Positions 1 through 8,031 of a DNA stretch of 64,000 nucleotides are shown piece after piece. A model generated the notes under the pieces. It ran no database searches. It was given only the letters and a program-made list of their open reading frames with translations, and had not been told where the DNA came from. The stretch comes from Hyphomicrobiales bacterium (GTDB lineage Bacteria; Pseudomonadota; Alphaproteobacteria; Rhizobiales; Rhizobiaceae). Made by a program: the position numbers and the translations under genes. Each line of letters begins with the position of its first letter. The stretch's first letter is position 1. The stretch spans positions 604,207 through 668,206 of the forward strand of contig UEHQ01000002.1 of assembly GCA_900489925.1 (NCBI GenBank), written 5' to 3'.

Positions 1-291
1 AGAACCGCGCCCCGCAACGCCATCGTGCTTTCGGGAAACGGCGGGCGCGAACTGCTGCGGCAGCTGCATGTGCGGATCGGCATCGAAATGCACAGCAACG
101 GTTGCGGTGCCGGGGTGAATACCGACTTCCAGCCGCATGCTACCCTGTTTTACACCAACGAGATCATTTCCAGGACGAGACTCGCCGCGCCCGTCATCGT
201 TCCCGTGCGCGAATTCGTGCTGCTGCACAAGCGGGTCGGTGAAGTCGGCTACGACCATGTCGCACGCTGGCCGCTGCAGAACCGTGGCTGA
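1..291 (+). CDS. 2'-5' RNA ligase family protein, C-terminal part
   Basis: The frame is open from the first base and ends with TGA at 289-291, so this is the C-terminal part of a gene that starts outside the window. The visible residues include an H-x-T-L motif (PHATLFY) followed by a segment ending in EFVLLHKRVG and a final RWPL, the layout of the second half of LigT/2H phosphoesterase proteins (2'-5' RNA ligase-like, RNA 2',3'-cyclic phosphodiesterases). The second catalytic H-x-T/S motif is the one seen; the first would lie upstream. The substrate cannot be told from the fragment. The next gene on the same strand starts 66 bases later. Confidence 0.72.
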   Translation, partial: RTAPRNAIVLSGNGGRELLRQLHVRIGIEMHSNGCGAGVNTDFQPHATLFYTNEIISRTRLAAPVIVPVREFVLLHKRVGEVGYDHVARWPLQNRG

Positions 292-357
292 CGGCTTGCC
301 TCAGCCGCTGGAACGCGCTTAAAGCTGCTGCAGCAATCAGCAGCAGCGGAGACAGCG

Positions 358-1416
358 ATGGAAACGTCCGAGATCATCCTTTCAGGCGATACGGCGGGTA
401 TTGAATGGCGGCTTCCGGTGCTGCGCTTCAAGGGCAGCGATCCGAAGGCGCCGAAGGTCTACATCCAGGCAGCGCTGCACGCCAATGAATTGCCCGGTAC
501 GGCGCTGGCTCATTTCCTCTGCGAACAGCTGCGCCAGTGCGAAAGCGCCGGGCTGATCCGCGGCGACATCACGGTCGTGCCGCAAGCCAATCCGATCGGA
601 ACGGCGCAGTCGCACTTCGGCGAACTGCAGGGACGGTTCGACCTCGCATCGCGGACGAATTTCAACCGCGAGTTCCCGCTGATCTCCGCCAAGGACCGCG
701 ATACCCTGATCGACAACCTCGATCACCGCACGGCAGTCGACAAGCTCAAGCGCCAGCTGATGCATATGGCGCTCGGCGCGGATCTCGTCATCGACCTGCA
801 CTGCGACGACGAAGCGCTGCAATATGCCTATATCGACGACGCCTTCTGGCCGGAAGCGCAGGATCTGGCTGCGGCTTTCGACATGGAAGCAGTGTTCCTC
901 TCCGACGGCGAGAGCTCCGCATTCGAGGAAGCCGTGGGCCACGCCTGGAAGTACGAGGAGGCCGGCGAGAAGAAAGCGCAGCTCCCCGGTAAGCTGTCGG
1001 TGACCGTCGAGCTTCGCGGCCGCCGCGACGTCTATCCTGAAATGGCGGCGAAGGACGCGGACGGGCTGTTTCGCTTCCTGGCGGGCCGAGGGGTCATCGA
1101 TAGCGCCGTTCCGGCAGCATCGTTCACCGGCCCGGCCGTGCCGCTCGACAATGTCGAGATGATCCGCGCACCCGACGCCGGGACCATTCTTTTCCATCGC
1201 AACATCGGCGAGACGATCGCGGAAGGCGAGCTGCTGGCAACGCTGATCACAAGGCCCGGCGCAATCGATGGCAGCGTCGAGGTTCGGGCGCCACAGGCAG
1301 GCCTGATCGTGACCCGAACGTCCGAGCGTTTCGTGCGCCGCAGAGGCGACCTGATGAAGATCGCTTGCGAAAACCCGAGCAGGGCAGCACGCAAGGCCGG
1401 AACGCTGGAGGACTGA
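358..1416 (+). CDS. succinylglutamate desuccinylase/aspartoacylase family protein
   Basis: A 352-residue zinc-dependent acyl-hydrolase of the AstE/AspA (M14-like) family. The expected zinc ligands are visible as H41-A-N-E44 and H148 in DLHCD; E218 in VTVELRGRR fits the catalytic glutamate, and the NFNRE segment (about 101-105) fits the substrate-binding region. The C-terminal third resembles the beta domain of the family. Members hydrolyse N-acyl amino acids or related amides in the cytoplasm; the actual substrate is not predictable here. It is followed within 2 bases by an ArsC-like gene and then ybaK, so it probably heads a short operon. Confidence 0.85.
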   Translation: METSEIILSGDTAGIEWRLPVLRFKGSDPKAPKVYIQAALHANELPGTALAHFLCEQLRQCESAGLIRGDITVVPQANPIGTAQSHFGELQGRFDLASRTNFNREFPLISAKDRDTLIDNLDHRTAVDKLKRQLMHMALGADLVIDLHCDDEALQYAYIDDAFWPEAQDLAAAFDMEAVFLSDGESSAFEEAVGHAWKYEEAGEKKAQLPGKLSVTVELRGRRDVYPEMAAKDADGLFRFLAGRGVIDSAVPAASFTGPAVPLDNVEMIRAPDAGTILFHRNIGETIAEGELLATLITRPGAIDGSVEVRAPQAGLIVTRTSERFVRRRGDLMKIACENPSRAARKAGTLED

Positions 1417-1418
1417 AA

Positions 1419-1769
1419 ATGGCTGTCACCATTTATGGCATCAAGAATTGCGACACGATGAAGAAGGCGCGCAGCTGGCTCGACGAGCACGACGTCGCCT
1501 ATGATTTCCACGACTACAAAGCCGTCGGGATCGATCGCGCGCATCTGGAAAAATGGACGGCCGAAGCGGGCTGGGAGACGGTGCTGAACCGTGCCGGAAC
1601 GACATTCCGCAAGCTTCCCGAAGAGGCCCGCCAGGATCTCGACAAGAACAAGGCCATTGCCCTGATGATCGAGCAGCCGTCGATGATAAAGCGGCCGGTC
1701 GTGGAAGCCGACGGCAAGCTTCTGATCGGCTTCAAGCCGGACAGCTACGCCGATTTCTTCGAGTCCTGA
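1419..1769 (+). CDS. ArsC/Spx-family reductase-like protein (YffB type)
   Basis: This 116-residue protein starts GIKNCDTMKKA, with a single conserved cysteine at C11, R64 in TTFRKL and R92 in MIKRPVV. These are the landmarks of the thioredoxin-fold ArsC/Spx superfamily. The lone N-terminal Cys and short length match the YffB/ArsC-like subgroup, whose role is thought to be glutathione-dependent thiol reduction rather than arsenate resistance; no ars genes are nearby. I chose the ATG at 1419 over an upstream in-frame start because it begins the conserved beta strand directly and avoids overlap with the hydrolase gene. The next gene begins 3 bases after its stop. Confidence 0.85.
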   Translation: MAVTIYGIKNCDTMKKARSWLDEHDVAYDFHDYKAVGIDRAHLEKWTAEAGWETVLNRAGTTFRKLPEEARQDLDKNKAIALMIEQPSMIKRPVVEADGKLLIGFKPDSYADFFES

Positions 1770-1772
1770 GCC

Positions 1773-2246
1773 ATGTCGAAGACGACCCGCGCAACCCAGG
1801 TTCTCGGCAAGGCGGGCGTGGCCTTTTCCGTTCATACCTACGATTACGACCCGAACGCCGAGCGCGTCGGGCTGCAGGCGGCGGAAGCGATCGGCGAGGA
1901 GCCGCACCGGGTGCTGAAAACGCTGATGGCGGAGGTCGACGGCAAGCCGGTCTGTGTCGTGGTCCCGTCGGACCGGGAGGTCAGCATGAAGAAGCTCGCC
2001 AGCGCCTTCGGCGGCAAGGCTGCGAACATGATGAAGCCGGCGGATGCCGAGCGATTGACGGGCTATCATGTCGGCGGCATCAGCCCCTTCGGCCAGAAGA
2101 AGCTCGTTCCCACCGCCATCGAAGAGACGGCGCTGACCGAGCCCCTCGTCTACATGAACGGCGGGCAGCGCGGCCTGCAGATCCGCCTTGACCCAAAGGA
2201 TGCGTTGAAGGCCCTGAAAGCAACATCGGCACCGCTTGTCGCTTGA
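1773..2246 (+). CDS. ybaK: Cys-tRNA(Pro)/Cys-tRNA(Cys) deacylase YbaK
   Basis: A 157-residue YbaK/EbsC protein. The family hydrolyses Cys-tRNA(Pro) formed by misacylating prolyl-tRNA synthetase, a trans-editing step in translation. Typical segments are present: HRVLKTLMAEVDGK with the catalytic-region lysine, VVPSDREVSMKKLA, and the C-terminal GGISPFGQKK followed by the GGQRGLQI segment. Length and full-length similarity fit the family. It lies 3 bases after the ArsC-like gene and is probably cotranscribed with it. Confidence 0.92.
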   Translation: MSKTTRATQVLGKAGVAFSVHTYDYDPNAERVGLQAAEAIGEEPHRVLKTLMAEVDGKPVCVVVPSDREVSMKKLASAFGGKAANMMKPADAERLTGYHVGGISPFGQKKLVPTAIEETALTEPLVYMNGGQRGLQIRLDPKDALKALKATSAPLVA

Positions 2247-2319
2247 GCGAGAGCGCCTTCATTTTCGCCGCAAAGGCCACTAAGTCTAAGGTTCAGTCCG
2301 TATCAGGAGGTGATCGATC

Positions 2320-3573
2320 ATGAATTTCATTCCCCAGAGCCAGAACTCCGTGGATCCCGTCAAGCTCGAGAAGCTGGCAGAGGTGGCCGTCAAGGTCGGC
2401 CTGCAGCTGCAGGCCGGCCAGGATCTTGTGGTGACCGCGCCTGTCGTCGCCCTGCCTCTCGTCCGGCTGATCACCAAACATGCCTATATGGCCGGCGCCG
2501 GTCTCGTGACCGCCTTCTATTCGGACGAGGAATCGACCCTCGCCCGCTATCAGTACGGTTCCGACGAGAGTTTCGACCGCGCGTCGGGCTGGCTCTATGA
2601 GGGCATGGCGAAGGCCTATTCCAGCGGCACGGCGCGGCTTGCGATCGCCGGCGACAATCCGATGCTGCTGTCCGAGCAGGACCCGGCCAAGGTCGGCCGC
2701 GCCAACCGGGCGAACTCCGCCGCCTACAAGCCGGCCTTGGAGAAGATCTCCAACTTCGACACCAACTGGAACATCGTCTCTTACCCCAATCCCTCCTGGG
2801 CAAAGCTGGTGTTTCCCAACGATCCTGAGCCCATCGCGGTTGCGAAGCTCGCGAAGGCGATCTTTGCGGCATCCCGCGTCGACCTCGACGATCCGATTGC
2901 GGCTTGGGCCGAACACAATGCCAACCTCGCCAAGCGTTCGCGCTGGCTGAACGGCGAGCGCTTCGAGGCGCTGCATTTCACCGGCCCTGGCACCGATCTC
3001 AAGGTTGGCCTTGCCGATGGCCACGAGTGGCACGGCGGCGCTTCCACCGCGAAGAACGGCATTACCTGCAATCCCAATATCCCGACCGAAGAGGTCTTCA
3101 CGACGCCGCATGCCCTGCGCGTCGAAGGCCATGTATCGAGCACCAAGCCGTTGTCGCACCAGGGAACGTTGATCGACAATATCCGCGTTCGCTTCGAAGG
3201 TGGCCGGATCGTCGAGGCAAAGGCCTCGCGTGGCGAGGAGGTCCTGAACAAGGTGCTGGATACCGATGAGGGCGCGCGCCGGCTTGGGGAGGTCGCCTTG
3301 GTGCCGCACTCATCACCGATCTCGGCAAGCGGCATCCTGTTCTACAACACGCTGTTCGACGAGAACGCCTCCTGCCACATCGCGCTGGGCCAATGCTACT
3401 CGAAGTGCTTCCTCGATGGCGCCAAGCTCAGCCAGGAGCAGATCAAGGCGCAGGGCGGCAATTCGAGCCTCATCCACATCGACTGGATGATCGGATCCAA
3501 CAAGGTCGACATCGACGGTATCAGGCAGGACGGCTCCCGCGTTCCGGTAATGCGTCAGGGTGAATGGGCCTGA
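2320..3573 (+). CDS. M29-family aminopeptidase
   Basis: A 417-residue thermophilic-type metalloaminopeptidase (peptidase family M29, AmpS/AmpT). The six residues known for AmpT line up by spacing: E258 in PTEEVFTTP, E324 in RLGEVALVP, H353 in SCHIALG, Y360, H386 and D388 in LIHIDWMIGS. It should be a cytoplasmic dimeric enzyme that removes N-terminal residues from peptides. The ATG at 2320 is preceded by a strong Shine-Dalgarno sequence (AGGAGGTGATC at 2305-2315). Its last 53 bases overlap the 3' end of the convergent EamA gene. Confidence 0.93.
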   Translation: MNFIPQSQNSVDPVKLEKLAEVAVKVGLQLQAGQDLVVTAPVVALPLVRLITKHAYMAGAGLVTAFYSDEESTLARYQYGSDESFDRASGWLYEGMAKAYSSGTARLAIAGDNPMLLSEQDPAKVGRANRANSAAYKPALEKISNFDTNWNIVSYPNPSWAKLVFPNDPEPIAVAKLAKAIFAASRVDLDDPIAAWAEHNANLAKRSRWLNGERFEALHFTGPGTDLKVGLADGHEWHGGASTAKNGITCNPNIPTEEVFTTPHALRVEGHVSSTKPLSHQGTLIDNIRVRFEGGRIVEAKASRGEEVLNKVLDTDEGARRLGEVALVPHSSPISASGILFYNTLFDENASCHIALGQCYSKCFLDGAKLSQEQIKAQGGNSSLIHIDWMIGSNKVDIDGIRQDGSRVPVMRQGEWA

Positions 3574-4432
3574 CCGGCATCATCGTTCTCTGACTGAGCC
3601 AGACGCTCGCGAGCACCATTGCGAAACCGCAAAGCTGCGCGGGCGTCAGGCTCTGGCCCAATGCCAGCCACCCGAGCAGCGTCGCGACAACGGGGCTTAG
3701 AAACCCCAGCGACGCCGCCGCCGACGGCTCGATGCGCGCCAATCCACGGAACCACAAGAGATAGGTTGCGGCCGCGCCGATCAGGCCGAGATAGGCCATG
3801 CCAAGGACATTGCCGAGGGTCGGGACCGGCAATGCCGGCTCCGCCAACAGCGCGATCGGCAGCAACAGGATTCCACCCGCCGTGAGCTGCCATGCGGTGA
3901 AGGTGAGGCTCGACACCGGCGGCGTCCAGCGGCGCGTCAGCACCGTTCCAAACGCCATCGAGACCGCACCCGCCAGCCCGGCGGCGATACCGACCGGATC
4001 GAGAGCTGCCTTCGGCGTCAACACCAGCAGCGCTACGCCGAGCATACCGATGCACCCGGCCACGACCGCAAGCGGCCGAACCGGCCTGCCAAGAAACAGG
4101 CGCGACAAGGCAATGACGATTAGCGGCTGGATGGCCCCGACCGTCGCGGCGGCGCCGCCGGGAAGCCGGTATGCGGAGACGAACAACATCGCCCAGAAGA
4201 ACGAGAAGTTCAGCGCGCCAAGCAGGAAAGCCCTGAACCACCAGATGCCGTGCGGCAGCTTGCGGACAAGTGCCAGCAGCAGAAGACCCGCCGGCAGTGC
4301 GCGGAGCAAGGCCACGGTGAGCGGATAGCCCGCGGGCAGAAAGGTGGTCGTCACAAAATAGGTGCTTCCCCAGATCGCGGGAGCCAGTGCGGTGGCCGCG
4401 ACGTCGGCGGCATAGGTCGTATTTTTCTTCAT
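3521..4432 (-). CDS. EamA/DMT-family transporter
   Basis: About 303 residues with roughly ten hydrophobic segments and the duplicated EamA repeat: the first half has WGSTYFVTTTFLP and LLRALPAGLLLL, the second FTAWQLTAGGILLL and LGFLSPVVATLLGWL. The family exports small metabolites or drugs across the inner membrane; the substrate is unknown. I prefer the ATG at 4432 (MKKNTTYAAD) to an upstream in-frame ATG at 4462, because the longer version would put coding sequence over operator-like repeats. It is divergent from a MarR gene, a layout typical of a locally regulated exporter. The 3' end overlaps the convergent aminopeptidase gene. Confidence 0.85.
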   Translation of the reverse strand: MKKNTTYAADVAATALAPAIWGSTYFVTTTFLPAGYPLTVALLRALPAGLLLLALVRKLPHGIWWFRAFLLGALNFSFFWAMLFVSAYRLPGGAAATVGAIQPLIVIALSRLFLGRPVRPLAVVAGCIGMLGVALLVLTPKAALDPVGIAAGLAGAVSMAFGTVLTRRWTPPVSSLTFTAWQLTAGGILLLPIALLAEPALPVPTLGNVLGMAYLGLIGAAATYLLWFRGLARIEPSAAASLGFLSPVVATLLGWLALGQSLTPAQLCGFAMVLASVWLSQRTMMPVRPIHPDALPERGSRPA

Positions 4433-4445
4433 ATCAAGAATCTCT

Positions 4446-4494
4446 ACGTCAAGATATTTCAAGCTTACGCCTATTTATCTTGACGTCAAGATAT
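4446..4494. promoter_or_regulatory. putative MarR operator region (palindrome plus direct repeat)
   Basis: TATCTTGACGTCAAGATA at 4476-4493 is a perfect 18-bp palindrome. Its right half with one extra base (ACGTCAAGATAT) occurs again at 4446-4457, 37 bp away in the same orientation, and a partial copy (ATATCAAGA) begins at 4431. All lie between the divergent EamA and MarR starts. Perfect palindromes of this size in a marR intergenic space are the usual MarR dimer sites, so I infer that the MarR protein autoregulates and controls the exporter. The protein-site match is inferred only. Confidence 0.62.
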
Positions 4495-4527
4495 CAGTCG
4501 TTAAGTGTGACGGAGCAGGAGACATTC

Positions 4528-5010
4528 ATGGACCGCGTTGACCGAATTTTATTGCAGTGGAAGCAGGAGCGTCCTGATCTCGACACCGAAGCCATGGGGA
4601 TCATGGGCCGCTTGAAGAGGCTGGCGACACACCTGGCGCGCGAGGTCGAGCAGGTGCTCCAGCAGCACGGTCTCTCGTCCTCGTCCTTCGACGTACTGGC
4701 GACGCTTCGCCGCTCAGGCGCTCCCTATCGTCTCTCGCCGGGCGATCTGCTTGGCATGACGATGGTCAGTTCCGGCACGATGACGAACCGGATCGACCAG
4801 CTGGAGAAAGCAGGGTTCGTCGAACGCGTCGTCAATCCCGACGACAGGCGCAGTGTCCTGATTGCGCTGACCTCGAACGGGCTGGCCGTGGTGGAGACTG
4901 CCGTCGGCGCGCATGTCGCCAATCAACAACGCCTGACGCAGAGCCTCACCTCGCAGGATAAGGCCGAACTCGACCTGCTGCTGCGCAAGTTCCTGGCAGC
5001 CTTCGAATGA
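4528..5010 (+). CDS. MarR-family transcriptional regulator
   Basis: A 160-residue winged-helix regulator. The core is clear: LSSSSFDVLATLRRSG (helix 2 region), PGDLLGMTMVSSGTMTNRID (recognition helix) and VERVVNPDDRRSVLIALT (wing with the D-D-R-R motif). The ATG at 4528 has a GGAGCAGGAGA ribosome-binding region just upstream; a longer frame reaches back through the operator and was rejected. It is divergent from the EamA exporter and its stop abuts the stop of the convergent quinone reductase gene. The ligand is unknown. Confidence 0.9.
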   Translation: MDRVDRILLQWKQERPDLDTEAMGIMGRLKRLATHLAREVEQVLQQHGLSSSSFDVLATLRRSGAPYRLSPGDLLGMTMVSSGTMTNRIDQLEKAGFVERVVNPDDRRSVLIALTSNGLAVVETAVGAHVANQQRLTQSLTSQDKAELDLLLRKFLAAFE

Positions 5011-5601
5011 TCAGAGGGCGCCTAGGGCGCTTCTGACGCGCTCGAGGTGTGCGGCTCGTCTTTCGGCGGTTGCCCGGTCCATATCGTGCAGCGTCAGCAT
5101 GCGGAAGTTCACGCGCTTCGAGCAGAAGCTTGCAATCCCGCGTTTCAGTAGCCGGCGAACGGGATTGCCCATGTAGAAATGCACGAGCCACCACGGCGAT
5201 CCCGTCGTCGTCAAAGCCCACAGCACCTTGATGTTGCCCAGCCGTGGAAGAATGCGGCCACCGGCGACGTCATGCTCGAAGGCGACGCCCGGCGCGAAGA
5301 CGCGATCGAAGAAACCCTTGAGAACCGCCGGGAAATTGAACCACCATTGCGGGAAAACCAGGACCAGTCCGTCCGCCGCCCGCAGGCGCTCGACGATGCC
5401 GGAAACGCCCGAGCAATCATAGGGAACGTCGAAATAGCCGGCTCTTTCGGACTTCGCCAGTCGCGGATCGAAATCCTCCCGATAGAGGTCCAGCAGATCG
5501 ACGCTATGCCCGCGCGCTTCAAGCGCCTGGCGGGCAGTGGCAGCCACAGCGGAGGCGAAACTGTCTTCCAGCGGATGCGCGAGAACCAGCAAGATGTGCA
5601 C
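5011..5601 (-). CDS. NAD(P)H dehydrogenase (quinone)/flavodoxin-fold oxidoreductase
   Basis: A 196-residue flavodoxin-like protein: MHILLVLAHP opens the FMN/FAD-binding fold, with FPQWWFNFPAVLKGFFDRVF the signature loop of the NQO1/MdaB/KefF family and LTTTGSPWWL the second flavin loop. The family carries out two-electron reduction of quinones or related acceptors in the cytosol. It starts 9 bases after the xseA stop on the same strand, so it is probably cotranscribed with xseA. Its physiological acceptor is not evident. Confidence 0.85.
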   Translation of the reverse strand: MHILLVLAHPLEDSFASAVAATARQALEARGHSVDLLDLYREDFDPRLAKSERAGYFDVPYDCSGVSGIVERLRAADGLVLVFPQWWFNFPAVLKGFFDRVFAPGVAFEHDVAGGRILPRLGNIKVLWALTTTGSPWWLVHFYMGNPVRRLLKRGIASFCSKRVNFRMLTLHDMDRATAERRAAHLERVRSALGAL

Positions 5602-5610
5602 TGCTTGCCC

Positions 5611-7197
5611 CTAGAAAAGAGTGCCCTGCTTTGGTGGCTCGCCCGCCGTCGGCGCCTTCACCACGCGCTTCTTGGTGGTCGGCGCGGGTCCGCCTTCCGT
5701 CGTAATCGCGCCGATCTGGCCATCCGCGAATTCGATCGAAATTGCCATGCCGGACGCCAGAGCCGCCGCCTGCGGCACCGGGCGATTTTCATCGTCCCGG
5801 ACGACCGCATATCCGCGCTTCAACACGTTCTTGTAAGACAGGGACTGCAGCACGCGGTCCTGGGCGGCCACGTCGCCCCTCGCGCGCGTCATCTTGTGGC
5901 GGACGGCCGTATCGGCATGGCGCGAGAGGTTTGCCAGATGATCACGCATTCTGGCGGTTTGCGTCTTCAATCTCGCCGGTAGCGAGGCAAAGACGGCATC
6001 GGCGCGGCTGACGCGGGACTTCGAGAAATCGATCAGACGCTCGATCCTGCGTTCCGCCCGCGTGATGCGCTCGACCAGCATCTGTCGACGCTCGGCAATG
6101 CGGTTTGACAGAACTTCGGGGCGCAGATGCGCAGCCGTCTTCTCGAAGCTTCGGCGCTTGTTGATCGTGTTGAGCTCCAGGCCACGACCGAGGCCCGCCG
6201 CGGTCTCGTCGAACCGGCGACGCGGCAGCGCCAGAAGCTGGTCCAGCGATGGCAAGGCGCGCATCAGGGCCCGAACCGATTGACGACGGTGGTCCATGTG
6301 GCGGCTCGTGGCGCCCTGTAGTCGTGCCGACAATCCGGCAATCTGCGCTTCCAGTTCGGCTTTGACAGGCACGGCCATTTCGGCAGCGCCCGTCGGCGTC
6401 GGCGCGCGCACGTCGGCGGCGTAGTCGATCAGCGTCCAGTCGGTTTCGTGGCCGACGGCTGAGATCAGCGGTATGCCGCTTTCGGCCGCCGCCCGGACGA
6501 CGATCTCGTCGTTGAAACTCCAGAGATCCTCAAGGCTGCCACCGCCGCGTGCCACAATGAGCACGTCGGGACGCGGCAGTGCGCCGCCGGGCTCGAAGGC
6601 ATTGAAGCCCCGGATGGCATTGGCAACCTCCTCACCCGACCCCTCGCCCTGAACCTTGACCGGCCAGACGATAACGTGGACAGCAAAGCGGTCGGCGATG
6701 CGGTGAAGGATATCGCGGATGACCGCGCCGGTCGGCGACGTCACCACGCCGATTACCCTTGGCATGTAAGGCAGCCGCCGCTTGCGCGCGGGGTCGAACA
6801 GCCCCTCCGCGCCAAGCCTGCGCTTGCGCTCCTCGATGAGAGCCATCAGCGCACCGGCGCCTGCTGGCTCAAGGCTCTCGATGACGATCTGGTATTTCGA
6901 CGAGCCGGGGAATGTCGTCACCTTGCCGGTGGCGATCACTTCCATCCCCTCTTCGGGTCGGAATTTGAGCCTCGAGAACACGCCCTTCCAGATGACGGCA
7001 TCGATCCGCGACCGATCGTCCTTCAGCGCGAAATAGGCATGACCGGAGGAATGCGGCCCGCGGTAGCCCGATATTTCACCGCGCACCCGGACCTGATCGA
7101 ATGCAGTTTCCACGGTCCGCTTGATCGAACCGGACAGCTCCGACACCGAATATTCGGTGAGATTGCTTGGCGAATCATTCTCGAAGACGTTGCTCAT
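5611..7197 (-). CDS. xseA: exodeoxyribonuclease VII large subunit
   Basis: A 528-residue XseA: N-terminal OB-fold ([16 protein letters not shown] through [19 protein letters not shown]), the catalytic core with [20 protein letters not shown] sequence and [16 protein letters not shown], and a long C-terminal helical region for XseB binding. The enzyme degrades single-stranded DNA to oligonucleotides in both directions. The length is longer than the E. coli protein because of an extended C-terminal tail rich in Pro/Lys. xseB is not in the window. The start MSNVFEND at 7197 is the only well-placed one. The gene is divergent from the small gene at 7404. Confidence 0.95.
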   Translation of the reverse strand: MSNVFENDSPSNLTEYSVSELSGSIKRTVETAFDQVRVRGEISGYRGPHSSGHAYFALKDDRSRIDAVIWKGVFSRLKFRPEEGMEVIATGKVTTFPGSSKYQIVIESLEPAGAGALMALIEERKRRLGAEGLFDPARKRRLPYMPRVIGVVTSPTGAVIRDILHRIADRFAVHVIVWPVKVQGEGSGEEVANAIRGFNAFEPGGALPRPDVLIVARGGGSLEDLWSFNDEIVVRAAAESGIPLISAVGHETDWTLIDYAADVRAPTPTGAAEMAVPVKAELEAQIAGLSARLQGATSRHMDHRRQSVRALMRALPSLDQLLALPRRRFDETAAGLGRGLELNTINKRRSFEKTAAHLRPEVLSNRIAERRQMLVERITRAERRIERLIDFSKSRVSRADAVFASLPARLKTQTARMRDHLANLSRHADTAVRHKMTRARGDVAAQDRVLQSLSYKNVLKRGYAVVRDDENRPVPQAAALASGMAISIEFADGQIGAITTEGGPAPTTKKRVVKAPTAGEPPKQGTLF

Positions 7198-7403
7198 GGC
7201 TCCGTTCTATCCGAATAGACGCGGAAGATCAGCCTCCGGGAGGGGACGTTTTTTGGCACCCTCCGCGCGATATCGTCGCGAGGCCGACTTTTCGTCCTTG
7301 GATTTCAACGAATTATCGCGCCGGGCGTCGCGACCGGCTTCCCCGCGTTTTCCCCGCCCCATTGCGGGCCGTCATGATCGCGGCATGGATGAAAGGAGTT
7401 TCC

Positions 7404-7667
7404 ATGTCCGACCGCTTCGCTTCCCACGCACCATCCCTGACCGGCCCGGCGAGCTCCGGCTTTCCTGTCTCGCCGAGTGATAGCCTTGACCTGCCCGAGA
7501 TAACCCGGGCTCTCTACATCGGCAGCGGAGGCGAATTGACGGTGGCCATGGCCTCCGGCCAGGTTTTGCGCTTCGAAGCCGTTCCCGACGGCGCGCTGCT
7601 GCCGTTGCGGGTCTCGCGGGTCTACGCGACCGACACCTCCGCCGAAGCCATCATCGGGCTGATCTAG
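7404..7667 (+). CDS. phage/GTA spike base-like protein (RCAP_Rcc01079 family)
   Basis: An 87-residue protein with an unstructured N-terminus (SLTGPASSGFPVSPSD), then LDLPEITRALYIGSGGELTV, FEAVPDGALLPLRVSRVYAT and a terminal AEAIIGLI. This order (DSxDLPxxTRALYxGxxGxL ... GxLLPxRVxRVxATxTxAxxIxxL) is the pattern I know from the small family that contains Rhodobacter capsulatus Rcc01079, the head-spike base of its gene transfer agent. A ribosome-binding site (AAAGGAG, 7392-7398) supports the ATG at 7404. No other capsid or GTA gene is near. It could be an orphan of a dispersed GTA system or a domesticated phage gene. Confidence 0.62.
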   Translation: MSDRFASHAPSLTGPASSGFPVSPSDSLDLPEITRALYIGSGGELTVAMASGQVLRFEAVPDGALLPLRVSRVYATDTSAEAIIGLI

Positions 7668-7788
7668 CGCGATGGATCGAAGCTTGCGCGAGGCTGGTGT
7701 TGGGCATGTGGAAAACGGGGATAGGGGCGCGCGTTAATTGTTCGGCAACACAAGCCCATCTATACTTAAGCGAATCGGGAGATAGCGA

Positions 7789-8028
7789 ATGATCGCTTTG
7801 ATTGGTGCTGGACTGGGCTTTGCGACTGCGCCGCTGCGCTCAATGTTCGCAATGGCGTTTGTCGGTTGCATGATTTGCGTTTCCTATGCTTGCGCCGCCA
7901 TCTTCTCCTCATCGGTCTCCGTGCTTCACCTGATCGCAGCGATCATCTGCTACAATGTCGGCCTGCTTGTGGCCCTCGTCGGCTTGCACTCGATCGAGCT
8001 CGCGCGAAAGCAAACCCGCTTCAGCTAA
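7789..8028 (+). CDS. small two-helix membrane protein, unknown function
   Basis: A 79-residue predicted inner-membrane protein with two hydrophobic stretches (about residues 12-37 and 44-66) and a short basic tail (ELARKQTRFS). I do not recognise a named family; size and topology resemble the small ExoX-type exopolysaccharide regulators of rhizobia but I see no specific motif. A GGGAGA sequence about 10 bases upstream supports the ATG. It is convergent with the GT-C-like gene, with stops 3 bases apart, and stands beside glycosyl-transfer genes. Confidence 0.5.
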   Translation: MIALIGAGLGFATAPLRSMFAMAFVGCMICVSYACAAIFSSSVSVLHLIAAIICYNVGLLVALVGLHSIELARKQTRFS

Positions 8029-8031
8029 GCT

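Noticed and set aside
1419..1769. Arsenate reductase (arsC) as the name of the thioredoxin-fold protein
   Set aside because: Short YffB-like form, and no arsenic genes nearby; the family name ArsC-like is safer.
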